From Pseudomonas furukawaii (GTDB taxonomy: Bacteria > Pseudomonadota > Gammaproteobacteria > Pseudomonadales > Pseudomonadaceae): a DNA stretch of 64,000 bases. Within the stretch, counting starts at the first letter, position 1, and each line of letters starts with the position of its first letter. The stretch is taken from NCBI RefSeq assembly GCF_002355475.1, contig NZ_AP014862.1, positions 3,658,001 to 3,722,000 of the forward strand, read 5' to 3'. The notes under the pieces were generated by a model. It ran no database searches. It was not told the origin of the DNA and was given only the letters and a program-made list of their open reading frames with translations. The translations under genes and the position numbers were made by a program. Of the stretch, positions 12,118-21,413 are shown piece after piece.

Positions 12118-12834
12118 TCAGCCGGGCACGAACATATAGCCCACGCCGCGCACGGTGCGGATCACCTGCGGCTTGTCGGGGTCCGGCTCCAGCTTGCGGC
12201 GCAGCCGGGCGATGCGGATATCGATGGAGCGGTCGAAGGGGTTCCAGTCGCGGTGCTGGGTGAGGTTGAGCAACTGGTCGCGGGACAGCGGTCGATTGGG
12301 ACGCTGGGCGAAGGCCTGGAGCAGGTCGAACTCCATGGCGGTGAGGGGAATCTCCGAACCGTCCGCGCCGAACAGCTGGCGGCTGGCGAGGTCAAGGCGA
12401 CAGAGCCCCACCTTCAGGAGCTCGCCCGTCTCCACCGACTCGGGAGACGCGGCGGCCGGTGCCCGGCGATAGCGCCGCAGCACGGTCTTGACCCGCGCCA
12501 GCAGTTCCCTCGGGTCGAACGGCTTGGCCAGGTAGTCGTCGGCCCCCACCTCCAGGCCGACGATCCGGTCCAGGGGCGTACCGGCACCGGACACCATGAT
12601 CACCGGCAGGTCGTGGTGTTCCCGCAGGTAGCGCGCCAGGCTCAGGCCATCCTCGCCGGGCAGGCCCACGTCCAGCAGCACCAGGTCCGGCAACGCCTCG
12701 GCCAGCCAGGCGCGCATCTGCACGCTGTCGGCGACCGCCTCGACCCGATAGCCCTGCCCGCCCAGGTAGTCGAGCAGCAGCTCGCGGATCGCCTCGTCGT
12801 CGTCCACCACCAGGATGCGGATCTGTTCGGTCAT
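12118..12834 (-). CDS. OmpR-family response regulator
   Basis: This 238-residue DNA-binding regulator has a receiver domain with acidic residues D11-D13, the phospho-acceptor D55 (LVLLDVGLPG) and the K of LAKPFDP. A winged-helix domain carries DRSIDIRIARLRRKLEPDP and IRTVRGVGYMF. The ATG at 12834 was chosen because MTEQIRILVVDDD is the canonical receiver start; the frame extends upstream without conservation. It is immediately upstream of the hybrid kinase gene at 9186-12005, its likely partner. Its regulon cannot be told from the sequence. Confidence 0.9.
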   Translation of the reverse strand: MTEQIRILVVDDDEAIRELLLDYLGGQGYRVEAVADSVQMRAWLAEALPDLVLLDVGLPGEDGLSLARYLREHHDLPVIMVSGAGTPLDRIVGLEVGADDYLAKPFDPRELLARVKTVLRRYRRAPAAASPESVETGELLKVGLCRLDLASRQLFGADGSEIPLTAMEFDLLQAFAQRPNRPLSRDQLLNLTQHRDWNPFDRSIDIRIARLRRKLEPDPDKPQVIRTVRGVGYMFVPG

Positions 12835-12896
12835 GGGCCCTGCCTCATGTCGGCCTGACCCAGCGACTATAGTCCGCCCCGGGACGATGCGTGGCT

Positions 12897-13361
12897 TCAG
12901 CGGACGGAGAAGACCTGCTGGGCCAGCAGGCGATCGCCCTGGAACACCATGAAGCGCCATTCGCCGGGCACCACTTCGTGGGGCTCGGTGAACTCGAAGG
13001 CCATCACGTCGAGCGGTGCGCCGGGGGCCATCTTCTGCTCCACCACGAACTTGTCGTGGCGCTTGCCGTCCGGTGAGACCACGCCGGGGGTGAGGTACAG
13101 CAGGGTCAGCGGCGTGTCGTTCTCGCGCTTGCCCACCAGGCTGTAGCGAAGGCCGAACTTGGTACCCAGCTTCGCCGGGATCACCTCGGTGCGCTGGATG
13201 CTCTGGTCGCTGCGGGTCAGCACGCGCTCGCCGGGCTGGAAGTCCTGGTAACGGGATTCGAAGATGCCGTATTCCACCGGCCCCTCGACCCGGACGTCCG
13301 CCAGGGCCATGCCGGAGGCCAGGCCCAGGGCCACGAGTGCTGTCAGTCGGAAAGGGTTCAT
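12897..13361 (-). CDS. exported DUF3859 protein
   Basis: This is a 154-residue protein with a clear signal peptide (MNPFRLTALVALGLASGMALA) and probable cleavage before DVRV. The mature part, with EYGIFESRY, LGTKFGLRYSL and GEWRFMVFQGDRLLAQQVF, matches the DUF3859 family of presumed periplasmic beta-rich proteins. No enzymatic motif is visible and function is unknown. It is 62 bases upstream of the response regulator on the same strand, so co-regulation with the two-component pair is possible. Confidence 0.75.
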   Translation of the reverse strand: MNPFRLTALVALGLASGMALADVRVEGPVEYGIFESRYQDFQPGERVLTRSDQSIQRTEVIPAKLGTKFGLRYSLVGKRENDTPLTLLYLTPGVVSPDGKRHDKFVVEQKMAPGAPLDVMAFEFTEPHEVVPGEWRFMVFQGDRLLAQQVFSVR

Positions 13362-13424
13362 GTCGCGCTCCTTGTTTGCGGTGGCGCGAGGTTATGACGC
13401 GTCCATGACAAGCGCGTGACAGGC

Positions 13425-14447
13425 TCAGTTCGACGTCTGGGGTCGATGCTTGCGGGGGAGCACGGCAAGAAAGTTGTCCCGCGCGACCTTGCGCGCCACC
13501 GCCTCGGGCAAGGCGTCGAGGAAGGGCTCATAGACCTTGAGGTAGCCTCCCAGCCCGTTGAAGCGCCCCACGACGTCGGAGCCCAGCATGAAGCGGTCCG
13601 GAAAGCGCTCCACCAGCTTCAGCCAGTTCGCACGCGGCTTGCCGTCGGCATCCAGCAGGTAGGGATCGAGCATCGTCCAGGAGAGGTCGATGTAGAGGTT
13701 CGGGTAGTCCGCGAGCAGCCGCGCCAGGGTGTCGTGGAGAAAGTCCAGGCGGGTCTGGTGCCGGTGGATCTCCTTGCTGGTTCCGCCGTGGGCCCAGATG
13801 AAACGCACGTGGGGATGATTGCGCAGGGGCTCCTCCACTTCCTGCAGGTAGAGCGGGTTGCGCTCACGCTTTGAGGTGATGTTGGAGTGAAGCATCACCG
13901 GCAGGTCGTACTCGGCTGCCAGGTGGTAGACGCGGCTCATGGCCTCGTTGTTGGCCCTCGGCGTATCGCCATCGATCAGCGCGGTGAGGTCGTCGTGGCG
14001 CGTGAATACTTCGCCGATGCCCTGCCAGAGCCCCGGATCCAGCTCCAGCATGCGACGGATGTGGGCGTCGGCGTTCTTGTCATTGGGATTGAAACCGCTG
14101 AGGAAGGGGTGGAAGCGATGGCGCTGATCCGCCGGCAACCCTTTCACGGCGGCGGCCACCAGCACATCGGTGGCGCTGTACCAATAGGCGCCTGCATCGT
14201 CGCCGGCGTAGTAGCGCGGACGCTTGGGCTCATCCTCGTGCCACTTCTTCGCCACCGGAACGCCGGAGATCATCACATGCTCGATGCCGCCCGCGTCCAT
14301 GGCATCCAGCAGGGATCGCATTCCTTCGGTTTCCTGGAAGAAGTCCACGTAGTGCAGGTGGGCGTCGCTGTAGCGGTAATCCCGCGCCTGGAGCGGCAGG
14401 GCCGACAGCAGGGCCAGGACGGCGAGGCAGGTTCGAACGGGGGGCAA
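13425..14447 (-). CDS. exported metal-dependent amidohydrolase (TIM-barrel, Amidohydro_2 type)
   Basis: This is a 340-residue protein with a signal peptide (PPVRTCLAVLALLSALPLQA) and the metal motif DAHLHY just after cleavage. Other metal or catalytic candidates are the His of VMLHSNI, WAHGGTS and the Asp of MLGSDVVGRF, a typical amidohydrolase-2 pattern. The start is a TTG at 14447, seven bases after a perfect GGAGG; an in-frame ATG at 14495 has no ribosome site and would spoil the signal peptide. The substrate is unknown. It is divergent from the OsmC gene. Confidence 0.75.
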   Translation of the reverse strand: MPPVRTCLAVLALLSALPLQARDYRYSDAHLHYVDFFQETEGMRSLLDAMDAGGIEHVMISGVPVAKKWHEDEPKRPRYYAGDDAGAYWYSATDVLVAAAVKGLPADQRHRFHPFLSGFNPNDKNADAHIRRMLELDPGLWQGIGEVFTRHDDLTALIDGDTPRANNEAMSRVYHLAAEYDLPVMLHSNITSKRERNPLYLQEVEEPLRNHPHVRFIWAHGGTSKEIHRHQTRLDFLHDTLARLLADYPNLYIDLSWTMLDPYLLDADGKPRANWLKLVERFPDRFMLGSDVVGRFNGLGGYLKVYEPFLDALPEAVARKVARDNFLAVLPRKHRPQTSN

Positions 14448-14589
14448 GGGCGGTCCTCCAGGGCGTGCAGTGGGAGGGTAGACCGGATTCCGCACGCCCG
14501 GGTTCAGGGAAAACTTGCGGGAACGTCCGGACCGGAGCAGCCTCTACCGCTTTGCAAGACTCAATCCGCCACTGACCAGAGGGATCGAC

Positions 14590-15009
14590 ATGACCGTGAC
14601 CGTGACCACCGAAAGCGCCGAAGGCTACCGCCACCGCATCAGCGTGAACGAGACCCACAGCCTTTTTACCGACATTCCCACGGCCCTGGGCGGCGAAGGC
14701 AGCGCACCGGAGCCCCATGACCTCTACGACGCCGCCCTGGGAGCCTGCAAGGCGCTGACCGTCAGCCTCTATGCCCGTAGCCACGACATTCCGCTGACCG
14801 GAATCGGCGTCGAGGTCACGCGCGACGACAGCGAGGAGCGCAAGGGCCACTACCGCCTCGACGTGAAGCTGACCCTGCGCGGCGCCCTCACCGACGAACA
14901 GCGCGCCACCCTGCTGCGCATCGCCGACAAGTGCCCGGTGCACAAGCTGATGAGCCAGGTGGAAACCCATATCGAGACGCGCCTCGCCGAGGGTGACTTC
15001 AGCCAGTAA
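14590..15009 (+). CDS. OsmC family peroxiredoxin-like protein
   Basis: This 139-residue OsmC/Ohr-fold protein should reduce organic or lipid hydroperoxides through a pair of conserved cysteines, seen in GACKALTVSLYA and DKCPVHKLM. The start at 14590 follows AGAGGGA and begins MTVTVTTESAEGY. The family also includes YhfA-like members with no proven peroxidase activity, so the exact substrate is open. It is followed after 64 bases by a pirin gene, a plausible redox-stress pair. Confidence 0.85.
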   Translation: MTVTVTTESAEGYRHRISVNETHSLFTDIPTALGGEGSAPEPHDLYDAALGACKALTVSLYARSHDIPLTGIGVEVTRDDSEERKGHYRLDVKLTLRGALTDEQRATLLRIADKCPVHKLMSQVETHIETRLAEGDFSQ

Positions 15010-15073
15010 CGAGGGCTGGGCTTCCGGCGCGAACGGGTTATGCTTCTGCGATCCCCGCGCAGGAAGCCCTGAC

Positions 15074-15934
15074 ATGAATCTCCTCACCCTCCGCCCCCGC
15101 GCCGAAGTGCTCGCCGGGCAACCCATTCTCCGCCCGCTGCCTTCGGCCCAATGCCGCAGCGTCGGACCCTTCGTTTTCTTCGATCACATGCTGGAGGCGG
15201 ACTACGCCCCCGGCACCGGCATGGACGTGCGCCAGCATCCCCATATCGGCCTGTCCACCCTCACCTACCTGTTCGAGGGTGAGTTGCAGCACAAGGACAG
15301 CCTGGGCTCGGACCAGCGGGTGCGTCCTGGCGACGTCAGCTGGATGACCGCCGGCCGGGGCGTTGCCCACGTCGAGCGCACACCGGCGGACCTGCTGGCC
15401 AGCGGCTCCCGCGCCCACGGCCTGCAGGTCTGGCTGGCGCTGCCCCGGGAGCAGGAAGACTGCGAGCCGCACTACAGCCACCATCCGGCGGCCAGCCTGC
15501 CGGTCCGCGAGTCCCTGGGCGTGCGAATTCGCCTGGTGGCCGGCACCGGGTTCTGCCTGGAATCGCCGGTGCCGGTGCTCTCCCCTACCCTCTACGCCGA
15601 CCTGCAACTGGAGGCCGGCGCCACCCTGGCCATCCCCTGCGAGCACCCGCAACGGGCGCTCTACCTGGTGGAAGGCGACGTGCGCCTGGACGACCAGCCC
15701 CTGGAGCCGCACACCCTGGTGGTGCTCCCGGAAGGCGTGGACTACCTGCTGGCGGCCTGCGAAGGCAGCCGGCTGGCGATGATCGGTGGCGCGCCCCTTG
15801 ACGGCCCGCGCCGGATGAACTGGAACTTCGTCTCCAGCAGCCCCGAGCGCATCGACGAGGCCCGCACGCGCTGGGCGGCGGGCGACTGGCCGGTGGTGCC
15901 GGGGGAAACCAGCCGCATCGAACTGCCCCGCTGA
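15074..15934 (+). CDS. pirin family protein
   Basis: This 286-residue bicupin protein has the metal-binding set of pirins: two His in RQHPHIGLSTLTY and the His and Glu in GRGVAHVERTP. Many bacterial pirins act as quercetin dioxygenases or as redox or metabolic regulators, and nothing here chooses between them. The ATG at 15074 follows AGGAAG. It is co-directional with the OsmC gene and converges with the dienelactone-hydrolase-like gene only 20 bases away; no terminator was seen between them. Confidence 0.88.
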   Translation: MNLLTLRPRAEVLAGQPILRPLPSAQCRSVGPFVFFDHMLEADYAPGTGMDVRQHPHIGLSTLTYLFEGELQHKDSLGSDQRVRPGDVSWMTAGRGVAHVERTPADLLASGSRAHGLQVWLALPREQEDCEPHYSHHPAASLPVRESLGVRIRLVAGTGFCLESPVPVLSPTLYADLQLEAGATLAIPCEHPQRALYLVEGDVRLDDQPLEPHTLVVLPEGVDYLLAACEGSRLAMIGGAPLDGPRRMNWNFVSSSPERIDEARTRWAAGDWPVVPGETSRIELPR

Positions 15935-15954
15935 GGGTAGCGCTGGGACATGGA

Positions 15955-16743
15955 TTACCGCGCAGGATCGAAGACTTCGTCGAACAGGTCGTTCATGGCC
16001 TGGTAGGACCTGGCGGCGACCTTGGGATGGTATTCATTGCGGCCCGGCACCTTGGCGTCCGGATCGGTGAAGGAGTGCACCGCACCGCCGTAGCTCACCA
16101 GCTGCCAGTCGGCCTTGGCGGCGGTCATCTCGGCGATGAAGCCGTCTACCTGCTCCTTGGGCACCGCCGGGTCGTCCGCGCCATGGAGTACCAGCACGGG
16201 CGCCCGGATATTCCGGGCATCCTCGGGATTGGGCGTATCCAGGTTGCCGTGGAAGGAGACGAAGCCCTTGAGCGGCGAACCGGCGCGAGCCAGTTCCAGC
16301 ACGCTGCCGCCACCGAAGCAGAAGCCGATGGCGCCGAGCCGCGCCGGGTCCAGGGGTACCTTCCCGGCCTGGGCCTTCAGGGCTTCCACCCCGGCCGCGG
16401 CCCGCTTGCGCATCAGGGGCCGGTCGGCGCGCACCGCCGTGGCGGCTGCGCGTGCCTCCTCGGGGTTGGCGGGGCGCACGTCCTTGCCGTACATGTCGGC
16501 CACCAGGATGACGTAGCGCTGGCCGGCGATCAGCTTGGCCTGCTCGGCGGCGGCCGGCGTGACGCCCAGCCAGTTGGGCACCATCAGCAGGCCCGGGCGC
16601 GGAGCGGTCACGGCGTCGTCGTAGACCAGGATGCCTTCGAAGGCCTTGCCGTCGAGTTCGTAGGCCACCGGCTGGGTGACCATGGCGGCCCAGCCGGGAC
16701 TGGCAACCGCCAGCAACAGGGTGCACAGCAGCGAACGGTTCAT
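15955..16743 (-). CDS. exported dienelactone hydrolase family protein
   Basis: This is a 262-residue alpha/beta hydrolase with a signal peptide (MNRSLLCTLLLAVASPGWA). The catalytic triad of the family is visible: the nucleophile Cys in IGFCFGGG, Asp in HGADDPAVP and His in GGAVHSFTDP. Family members cleave dienelactones or other esters, but there are no aromatic-degradation genes nearby and the protein is exported. Its substrate is therefore unknown. Confidence 0.82.
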   Translation of the reverse strand: MNRSLLCTLLLAVASPGWAAMVTQPVAYELDGKAFEGILVYDDAVTAPRPGLLMVPNWLGVTPAAAEQAKLIAGQRYVILVADMYGKDVRPANPEEARAAATAVRADRPLMRKRAAAGVEALKAQAGKVPLDPARLGAIGFCFGGGSVLELARAGSPLKGFVSFHGNLDTPNPEDARNIRAPVLVLHGADDPAVPKEQVDGFIAEMTAAKADWQLVSYGGAVHSFTDPDAKVPGRNEYHPKVAARSYQAMNDLFDEVFDPAR

Positions 16744-16907
16744 GGGAGGACTCTCCTCTGCCTGGGGTAGTCCTGAAGCTTAGACCCGCCCGGGCACCGC
16801 CTTTCATCCCCCTTGGTTGCAGGGAGTTTCACCGCTGACGCCAGGCAGCGTCGAAGGACAGGGTTCGACGGACGCGAAGGCCCGTGCGGCGTGCAACGCG
16901 GCTCAGA

Positions 16908-16950
16908 TGAAAAGACGCCGCTGCCCTTCATCAGGACAGCGGCGTCTTCT
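16908..16950 (-). terminator. rho-independent terminator of htpG
   Basis: A perfect 12-bp stem, AAGACGCCGCTG (16912-16923) paired with CAGCGGCGTCTT (16937-16948), has a 13-base loop and is followed on the minus strand by TTTT. It lies about 90 bases downstream of the htpG stop. Confidence 0.8.
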
Positions 16951-17035
16951 GGCTACCGGGTAGGGGCGCGCTCGCGATAGGGAGCGCTTCGCCGGCGCGC
17001 TGGCGCCTGCCCCCGTGCCCGAGGGGAACGGCGGG

Positions 17036-18940
17036 TCAGGCGCTGAGCTCGACCAACAGCTTGTTCAGGCGGCGGACATAGGCGGCCGGATCCTTGAGGC
17101 TGTCGCCAGCGGCCAGGGCAGCCTGGTCGAAGAGGATATGGGACAGTTCGCCGAAGCGGTCCTCGTCCTGCTCGCTGTCCAGCTTCTCGATCAGCGGGTG
17201 GCTGGGGTTGAACTCGAAGATCGGCTTGGACTCCGGCACCTTCTGCCCGCTGGCCTCGAGGATCTGGCGCATCTGCAGGCCCAGGTCCTGCTCGCCGATG
17301 GCGAGGATCGCCGGGGAGTCGGTCAGGCGGTGGGAGACGCGCACCTCGGCCACCTGCTCGCCCAGTGCGCCCTTGAGGCGCTCCACCAGCCCTTCCTTGG
17401 CCTTGGCGACCTCTTCCTGGGCCTTCTTGTCCTCCTCGCTGTCCAGCTTGCCGAGGTCGAGATCGCCACGGGCGACGTCGACGAACTGCTTGCCGTCGAA
17501 CTCGGTGAGGTAGCTCATCAGCCACTCGTCGATGCGGTCGGTGAGCAGCAGCACTTCGATGCCTTTCTTGCGGAAGACTTCCAGGTGCGGGCTGTTCTTC
17601 ACCTGGGCGTAGGACTCGCCGGTGAGGAAGTAGATCTTGTCCTGGCCCTCTTTCAGGCGACCGATGTAGTCGGCCAGGCCGACGCTCTGCTCGCCGTTCT
17701 CGTCGCTGGTGGAGGCGAAGCGCAGCAGGCCGGCGATCTTCTCCTTGTTGGCGAAGTCTTCCGCCGGGCCTTCCTTGAGGACCTGGCCGAAGTTCTTCCA
17801 GAAGCCCTTGTATTGCTCGGGCTCGTTCTTGGCCAGCTTCTCCAGCATGTCCAGCACGCGCTTGGTCAGCGCCGACTTCATGGAGTCGATCACCGGGCCG
17901 GACTGGAGAATTTCGCGGGAGACGTTCAGGGACAGGTCGTTGGAGTCCACCACACCCTTGATGAAGCGCAGGTACAGCGGCAGGAACTGCTCGGCCTGGT
18001 CCATGATGAACACGCGCTGCACGTAGAGCTTGAGGCCCTTCGGCGCTTCGCGGTGGTAGAGGTCGAACGGCGCACGACCCGGTACGTACAGCAGCGAGGT
18101 GTACTCAAGCTTGCCCTCGACCTTGTTGTGGCTCCAGGACAACGGATTCTCGAAGTCGTGGGCGACGTGCTTGTAGAACTCCTGGTACTCCTCGTCCTTC
18201 ACTTCGGTGCGCGGACGGGTCCAGAGGGCACTGGCGCGGTTGACGGTTTCCCACTCGGGCTCGGCCGGCTTGTCCTTCTCCTCGCCGTAGTGCTCCTTCG
18301 GCAGTTCGATGGGCAGGGCGATATGGTCGGAGTACTTCTTGATGACGTTGCGCAGGCGCCAGCCGTCGGCGAACTCTTCCTCACCGGACTTCAGGTGCAG
18401 GACGATCCGGGTGCCCCGCTCGGCCTTGTCGATGGTGGCGATGTCGAACTCGCCCTCGCCCTTGGAGGACCAGTGCACGCCTTCAGCGGCGGAGAGCCCG
18501 GCACGACGGGTGAACACGTCCACCTTGTCGGCGACGATGAAGGCGGAATAGAAGCCCACGCCGAACTGGCCGATCAGGTGCGAGTCCTTCTTCTGGTCGC
18601 CCGACAGGTTCTTCAGGAAGTCGGCGGTGCCGGACTTGGCAATGGTGCCCAGGTGGGCGATGACTTCATCGCGGCTCATGCCGATGCCGTTGTCTTCGAG
18701 GGTGACGGTCCTGGCGTCCTTGTCGAAGCTGACGCGGATCTTCAGATCGGCACCGCCCTCCAGCAGTTCCGGCTTGGCCAGCGCTTCGAAGCGCAGCTTG
18801 TCGGCGGCGTCGGAGGCGTTGGAAATCAACTCGCGGAGGAAGATTTCCTTGTTGGAATACAGGGAATGGATCATCAGGTGAAGCAGCTGCTTCACCTCGG
18901 TCTGGAAGCCCAGGGTTTCTTTTTGAGTTTCCACACTCAT
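17036..18940 (-). CDS. htpG: molecular chaperone HtpG (Hsp90)
   Basis: HtpG is the bacterial Hsp90, an ATP-driven dimeric chaperone in the cytoplasm. The 634-residue protein has the GHKL ATP site motifs ([28 protein letters not shown]), the middle domain and the C-terminal dimerisation region. The start [13 protein letters not shown] is at 18940. A near-consensus sigma-32 promoter (18996-19023) lies about 55 bases upstream and a terminator lies downstream. This indicates a monocistronic heat-shock gene. Confidence 0.97.
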   Translation of the reverse strand: MSVETQKETLGFQTEVKQLLHLMIHSLYSNKEIFLRELISNASDAADKLRFEALAKPELLEGGADLKIRVSFDKDARTVTLEDNGIGMSRDEVIAHLGTIAKSGTADFLKNLSGDQKKDSHLIGQFGVGFYSAFIVADKVDVFTRRAGLSAAEGVHWSSKGEGEFDIATIDKAERGTRIVLHLKSGEEEFADGWRLRNVIKKYSDHIALPIELPKEHYGEEKDKPAEPEWETVNRASALWTRPRTEVKDEEYQEFYKHVAHDFENPLSWSHNKVEGKLEYTSLLYVPGRAPFDLYHREAPKGLKLYVQRVFIMDQAEQFLPLYLRFIKGVVDSNDLSLNVSREILQSGPVIDSMKSALTKRVLDMLEKLAKNEPEQYKGFWKNFGQVLKEGPAEDFANKEKIAGLLRFASTSDENGEQSVGLADYIGRLKEGQDKIYFLTGESYAQVKNSPHLEVFRKKGIEVLLLTDRIDEWLMSYLTEFDGKQFVDVARGDLDLGKLDSEEDKKAQEEVAKAKEGLVERLKGALGEQVAEVRVSHRLTDSPAILAIGEQDLGLQMRQILEASGQKVPESKPIFEFNPSHPLIEKLDSEQDEDRFGELSHILFDQAALAAGDSLKDPAAYVRRLNKLLVELSA

Positions 18941-18995
18941 GGTCGTCTAACTCCACGTGGATGGTTTGAACCGCTCAAGGCGGCGGATGACATCC

Positions 18996-19023
18996 AGATG
19001 GGGGCTTCGACAAGGATTTCAAG
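18996..19023 (-). promoter_or_regulatory. sigma-32 (RpoH) heat-shock promoter of htpG
   Basis: On the minus strand CTTGAA (19023-19018) and CCCATCT (19002-18996) are separated by 15 bases. This matches the RpoH consensus CTTGAA-N13-17-CCCATNT almost perfectly. Transcription should start near 18988, about 48 bases before the htpG ATG. Confidence 0.85.
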
Positions 19024-19065
19024 TGCTTAGGCGAAACCCGCCCGAAGCCACCACGGTTCCCGGAC

Positions 19066-20307
19066 TCAGGGCTCCAGCAGTTCGATATGGGCGATGTCCT
19101 CCACATCGAAACTGAAACTGGCGGCGCCGGCGCCCCCGAGGCTGCGCTGGAGCAGCACGCGTCCCTCAGAATCCAGTCCGGCGAAACGACCTTCGGCGGT
19201 GCTTCCACGCACGGTGTAAAGGCGCATGCTGAGGGACTGGTACGGAGCGGGATCGTTCAGCAGGCGCGGCAGGGAGAAGTCCAGGCGACGGTCCACCGGA
19301 CGCGACGGCTCGACCGCAACGGGCACCGCGTCGGCCTGCGCTTCGGCGGCGGCAGTGGCCTTCGGCAAGGGTGGAAAACGGTCACCCCGCACATGCCAGC
19401 CTTTCACTTGCCCGCGCTCCAACTGCACCGGGATGCGCTGCAGCTCGCCCCTGACCCGCGCCTCCACCGTCAGCTCCAGGTGCGCGGCCGGCAGGCTGAC
19501 CGGAGGCAAGGGCAGCAGCTCCACCTCCGGGGTCGCGAAGCGCCGCTGCAGGTAGTCGCGGATGACATGGGCGAGGGTGTCCCGGGAGTCGAAGCGCGTG
19601 TCCACCCGCCCGTCGCGGTAGCGCAGACGGTCGGTATAGAGCTCGAGGCGCCCGGAAAGGCTGGTGGCGAACTTCGGCGGCAGCACCAGGTGGAAATCCC
19701 CGGCCAGCCGGTTGGGGCCCACGGGCTGGAGCTTGAGGTGCAGCGTGTAGCCACGGGGAATGCGACGGGCTTCCGGCAGCTCCTGCTCGGGTTGCAGCCA
19801 ACTGATCTCTACCTCCGGCTGCGGCCCCGGGTCCTGGGGCAGCACGTCCAGTTCGAGCGCGCCCTGGGGCTGCCGGCCGAGACGAATGACCAGTTCGCGG
19901 CGGGCATAGAAGTCCTGGCCTTCCCTGAGGCTGAGGATGCCGTCCACCAACTCCGCCTCCACGGGACGGAAGCGCTGGCCATTGAGCTCGCCGGCCAGGC
20001 GGATGTCCAGTTCGGAGGCGCCGCCCCTCCCTTCGTCCAGCCACTTGAGGCTGAGAATGGCCTGCAGGCGTTCCGGCTGCTGGGCCGCCATCATGGTCAC
20101 GCCCACGATCAGGGGGATGAAGCCCATCGCCCCCAGCGCCACGGCCTTGCGCGCGGTGCGCCAGTGGTAGAGCACGTAGGCCAGGGTCACCGGAGGGAAC
20201 AGGCTGCCGAAGCCCCAGAGCAGGCTGGTGCCGAAGGCGAGCACCAGCAGCCAGGCGAGGCCGGCGAGGATCAGCAGCAGGCCTCCGAGTATGAGTAACG
20301 CAACCAT
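19066..20307 (-). CDS. conserved membrane-anchored protein of unknown function
   Basis: This is a 413-residue protein with two or three N-terminal hydrophobic segments (about residues 3-28, 30-47 and 58-75). A long non-membrane domain of about 330 residues follows, rich in beta-type sequence. I recognise no catalytic motif. Similar proteins beside htpG are sometimes labelled MFS transporter, which the sequence does not support because there are far too few membrane segments. AGGAAAG precedes the ATG at 20307. It may be co-transcribed with the two thioesterase genes upstream. Confidence 0.6.
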   Translation of the reverse strand: MVALLILGGLLLILAGLAWLLVLAFGTSLLWGFGSLFPPVTLAYVLYHWRTARKAVALGAMGFIPLIVGVTMMAAQQPERLQAILSLKWLDEGRGGASELDIRLAGELNGQRFRPVEAELVDGILSLREGQDFYARRELVIRLGRQPQGALELDVLPQDPGPQPEVEISWLQPEQELPEARRIPRGYTLHLKLQPVGPNRLAGDFHLVLPPKFATSLSGRLELYTDRLRYRDGRVDTRFDSRDTLAHVIRDYLQRRFATPEVELLPLPPVSLPAAHLELTVEARVRGELQRIPVQLERGQVKGWHVRGDRFPPLPKATAAAEAQADAVPVAVEPSRPVDRRLDFSLPRLLNDPAPYQSLSMRLYTVRGSTAEGRFAGLDSEGRVLLQRSLGGAGAASFSFDVEDIAHIELLEP

Positions 20308-20345
20308 CGGGCTTTCCTATGGGAACTGCGGGAACCGGCCCTGCC

Positions 20346-20789
20346 TCAGGGCTCGTCCACCTTGAAGTGGGCGCGGGCGGTGGCGATGGGCTCGGTCTGG
20401 GTGGTCTGCCAGGCGGTGATGGCGACGTTGGCGACTCGCCGCCCCTGGCGCCAGACCTGGCACTGGACGAAGGTGTCACGATAGTGCCCGGCGCGCAGGT
20501 AATCTATGGAGAAGTCGATGATTTTGGGCATATGGGGCGAGCCCATGAACATCAGCAGGTGGAGCATCGCCGCGTGCTCCATGAAGCCGGCGATCACCCC
20601 GCCGTGGATGGCCGGCAGTGTGGGATTGCCGATGTTGTCCTTGTTCGCCGGCAGGCGGAACACCACGTCGTCCCCCAGTCGCAGGCACTCCATGCCGATC
20701 AGCCGTGCATAGGGGATCAGGCTCACCAGCGGGTCGTAGTCATTCTTCTCGTGGGCTTCGCGGACCAGTGCGTTGAGGTCGAGGCTCAT
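20346..20789 (-). CDS. PaaI-type hotdog thioesterase, second of pair
   Basis: This 147-residue hotdog-fold protein has the PaaI-type motif AIHGGVIAGFMEHAAM, where the HGG loop and a downstream Glu form the acyl-CoA site. The ATG at 20789 overlaps the stop of the upstream paralogue (ATGA, 20786-20789), so translation is probably coupled. The Glu replaces the Asp found in the partner, which may alter activity or specificity. The two may form a heteromer. The acyl substrate is unknown. Confidence 0.8.
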   Translation of the reverse strand: MSLDLNALVREAHEKNDYDPLVSLIPYARLIGMECLRLGDDVVFRLPANKDNIGNPTLPAIHGGVIAGFMEHAAMLHLLMFMGSPHMPKIIDFSIDYLRAGHYRDTFVQCQVWRQGRRVANVAITAWQTTQTEPIATARAHFKVDEP

Positions 20790-21241
20790 GCCGCACCTCC
20801 CTGCTTCAGCTGGCCGGGCTTGCCCATGCGCATGAAGGCTCCCACGACATGGGCGATGGGCTGGGACGGATCGTCCTGATAGGCGTAACCCCGGGTGAAG
20901 ATCACGTTGGGCGTGACGCGGTAGCACTCGGCGAAGCCGAAGACATCCTTGTGGGGTTCGGCCGGATGCATGTAGTCGATGCGCAGGTCCAGGGTGGGGC
21001 AGATCTCGAACTCCGGCAGCACGCAGACGGTGGAGATGCCGCAGGTGGTGTCCATCAGGGTGGTGATGGCGCCGCCGTGGATCACCCCGGTCTCCGGGTT
21101 GCCGACGATCTGGTCGCTGTAGGGCAGGCGCAGGGTCAGGCCTGCGGGAGTGGCGTCGTGGACGCTGAGGCCGAGCACCTGGCAATGGCGCAGGGCCGAG
21201 AGGAAGCGCTGCGCGCGTTCGATCAGGGGGTGGTCCGTCAT
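20786..21241 (-). CDS. PaaI-type hotdog thioesterase, first of pair
   Basis: This 151-residue hotdog-fold thioesterase has GVIHGGAITTLMDTTCG, the canonical PaaI loop with the catalytic Asp. The start at 21241 (MTDHPLIERAQRF) was chosen because upstream in-frame sequence is not conserved-looking and is low in gene-like codons. It overlaps the second thioesterase by four bases. Family members hydrolyse aromatic or medium-chain acyl-CoAs; no pathway genes are nearby. Confidence 0.82.
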   Translation of the reverse strand: MTDHPLIERAQRFLSALRHCQVLGLSVHDATPAGLTLRLPYSDQIVGNPETGVIHGGAITTLMDTTCGISTVCVLPEFEICPTLDLRIDYMHPAEPHKDVFGFAECYRVTPNVIFTRGYAYQDDPSQPIAHVVGAFMRMGKPGQLKQGGAA

Positions 21242-21413
21242 GACTGCAACCTTGGCGGAAGTCTGGCAAGGAGGCGAATGATACCTGGGTGTATCCGAAA
21301 AGGACGCGGCACTCGGCGCAGTCCATGCAAAATTGCGAAATGAGTTGGAACTCGCAGGCGCCCCGGCAACTCCAACGGCTATCGATGAAAAAGCCATACA
21401 TGGAGGCTTAAAA

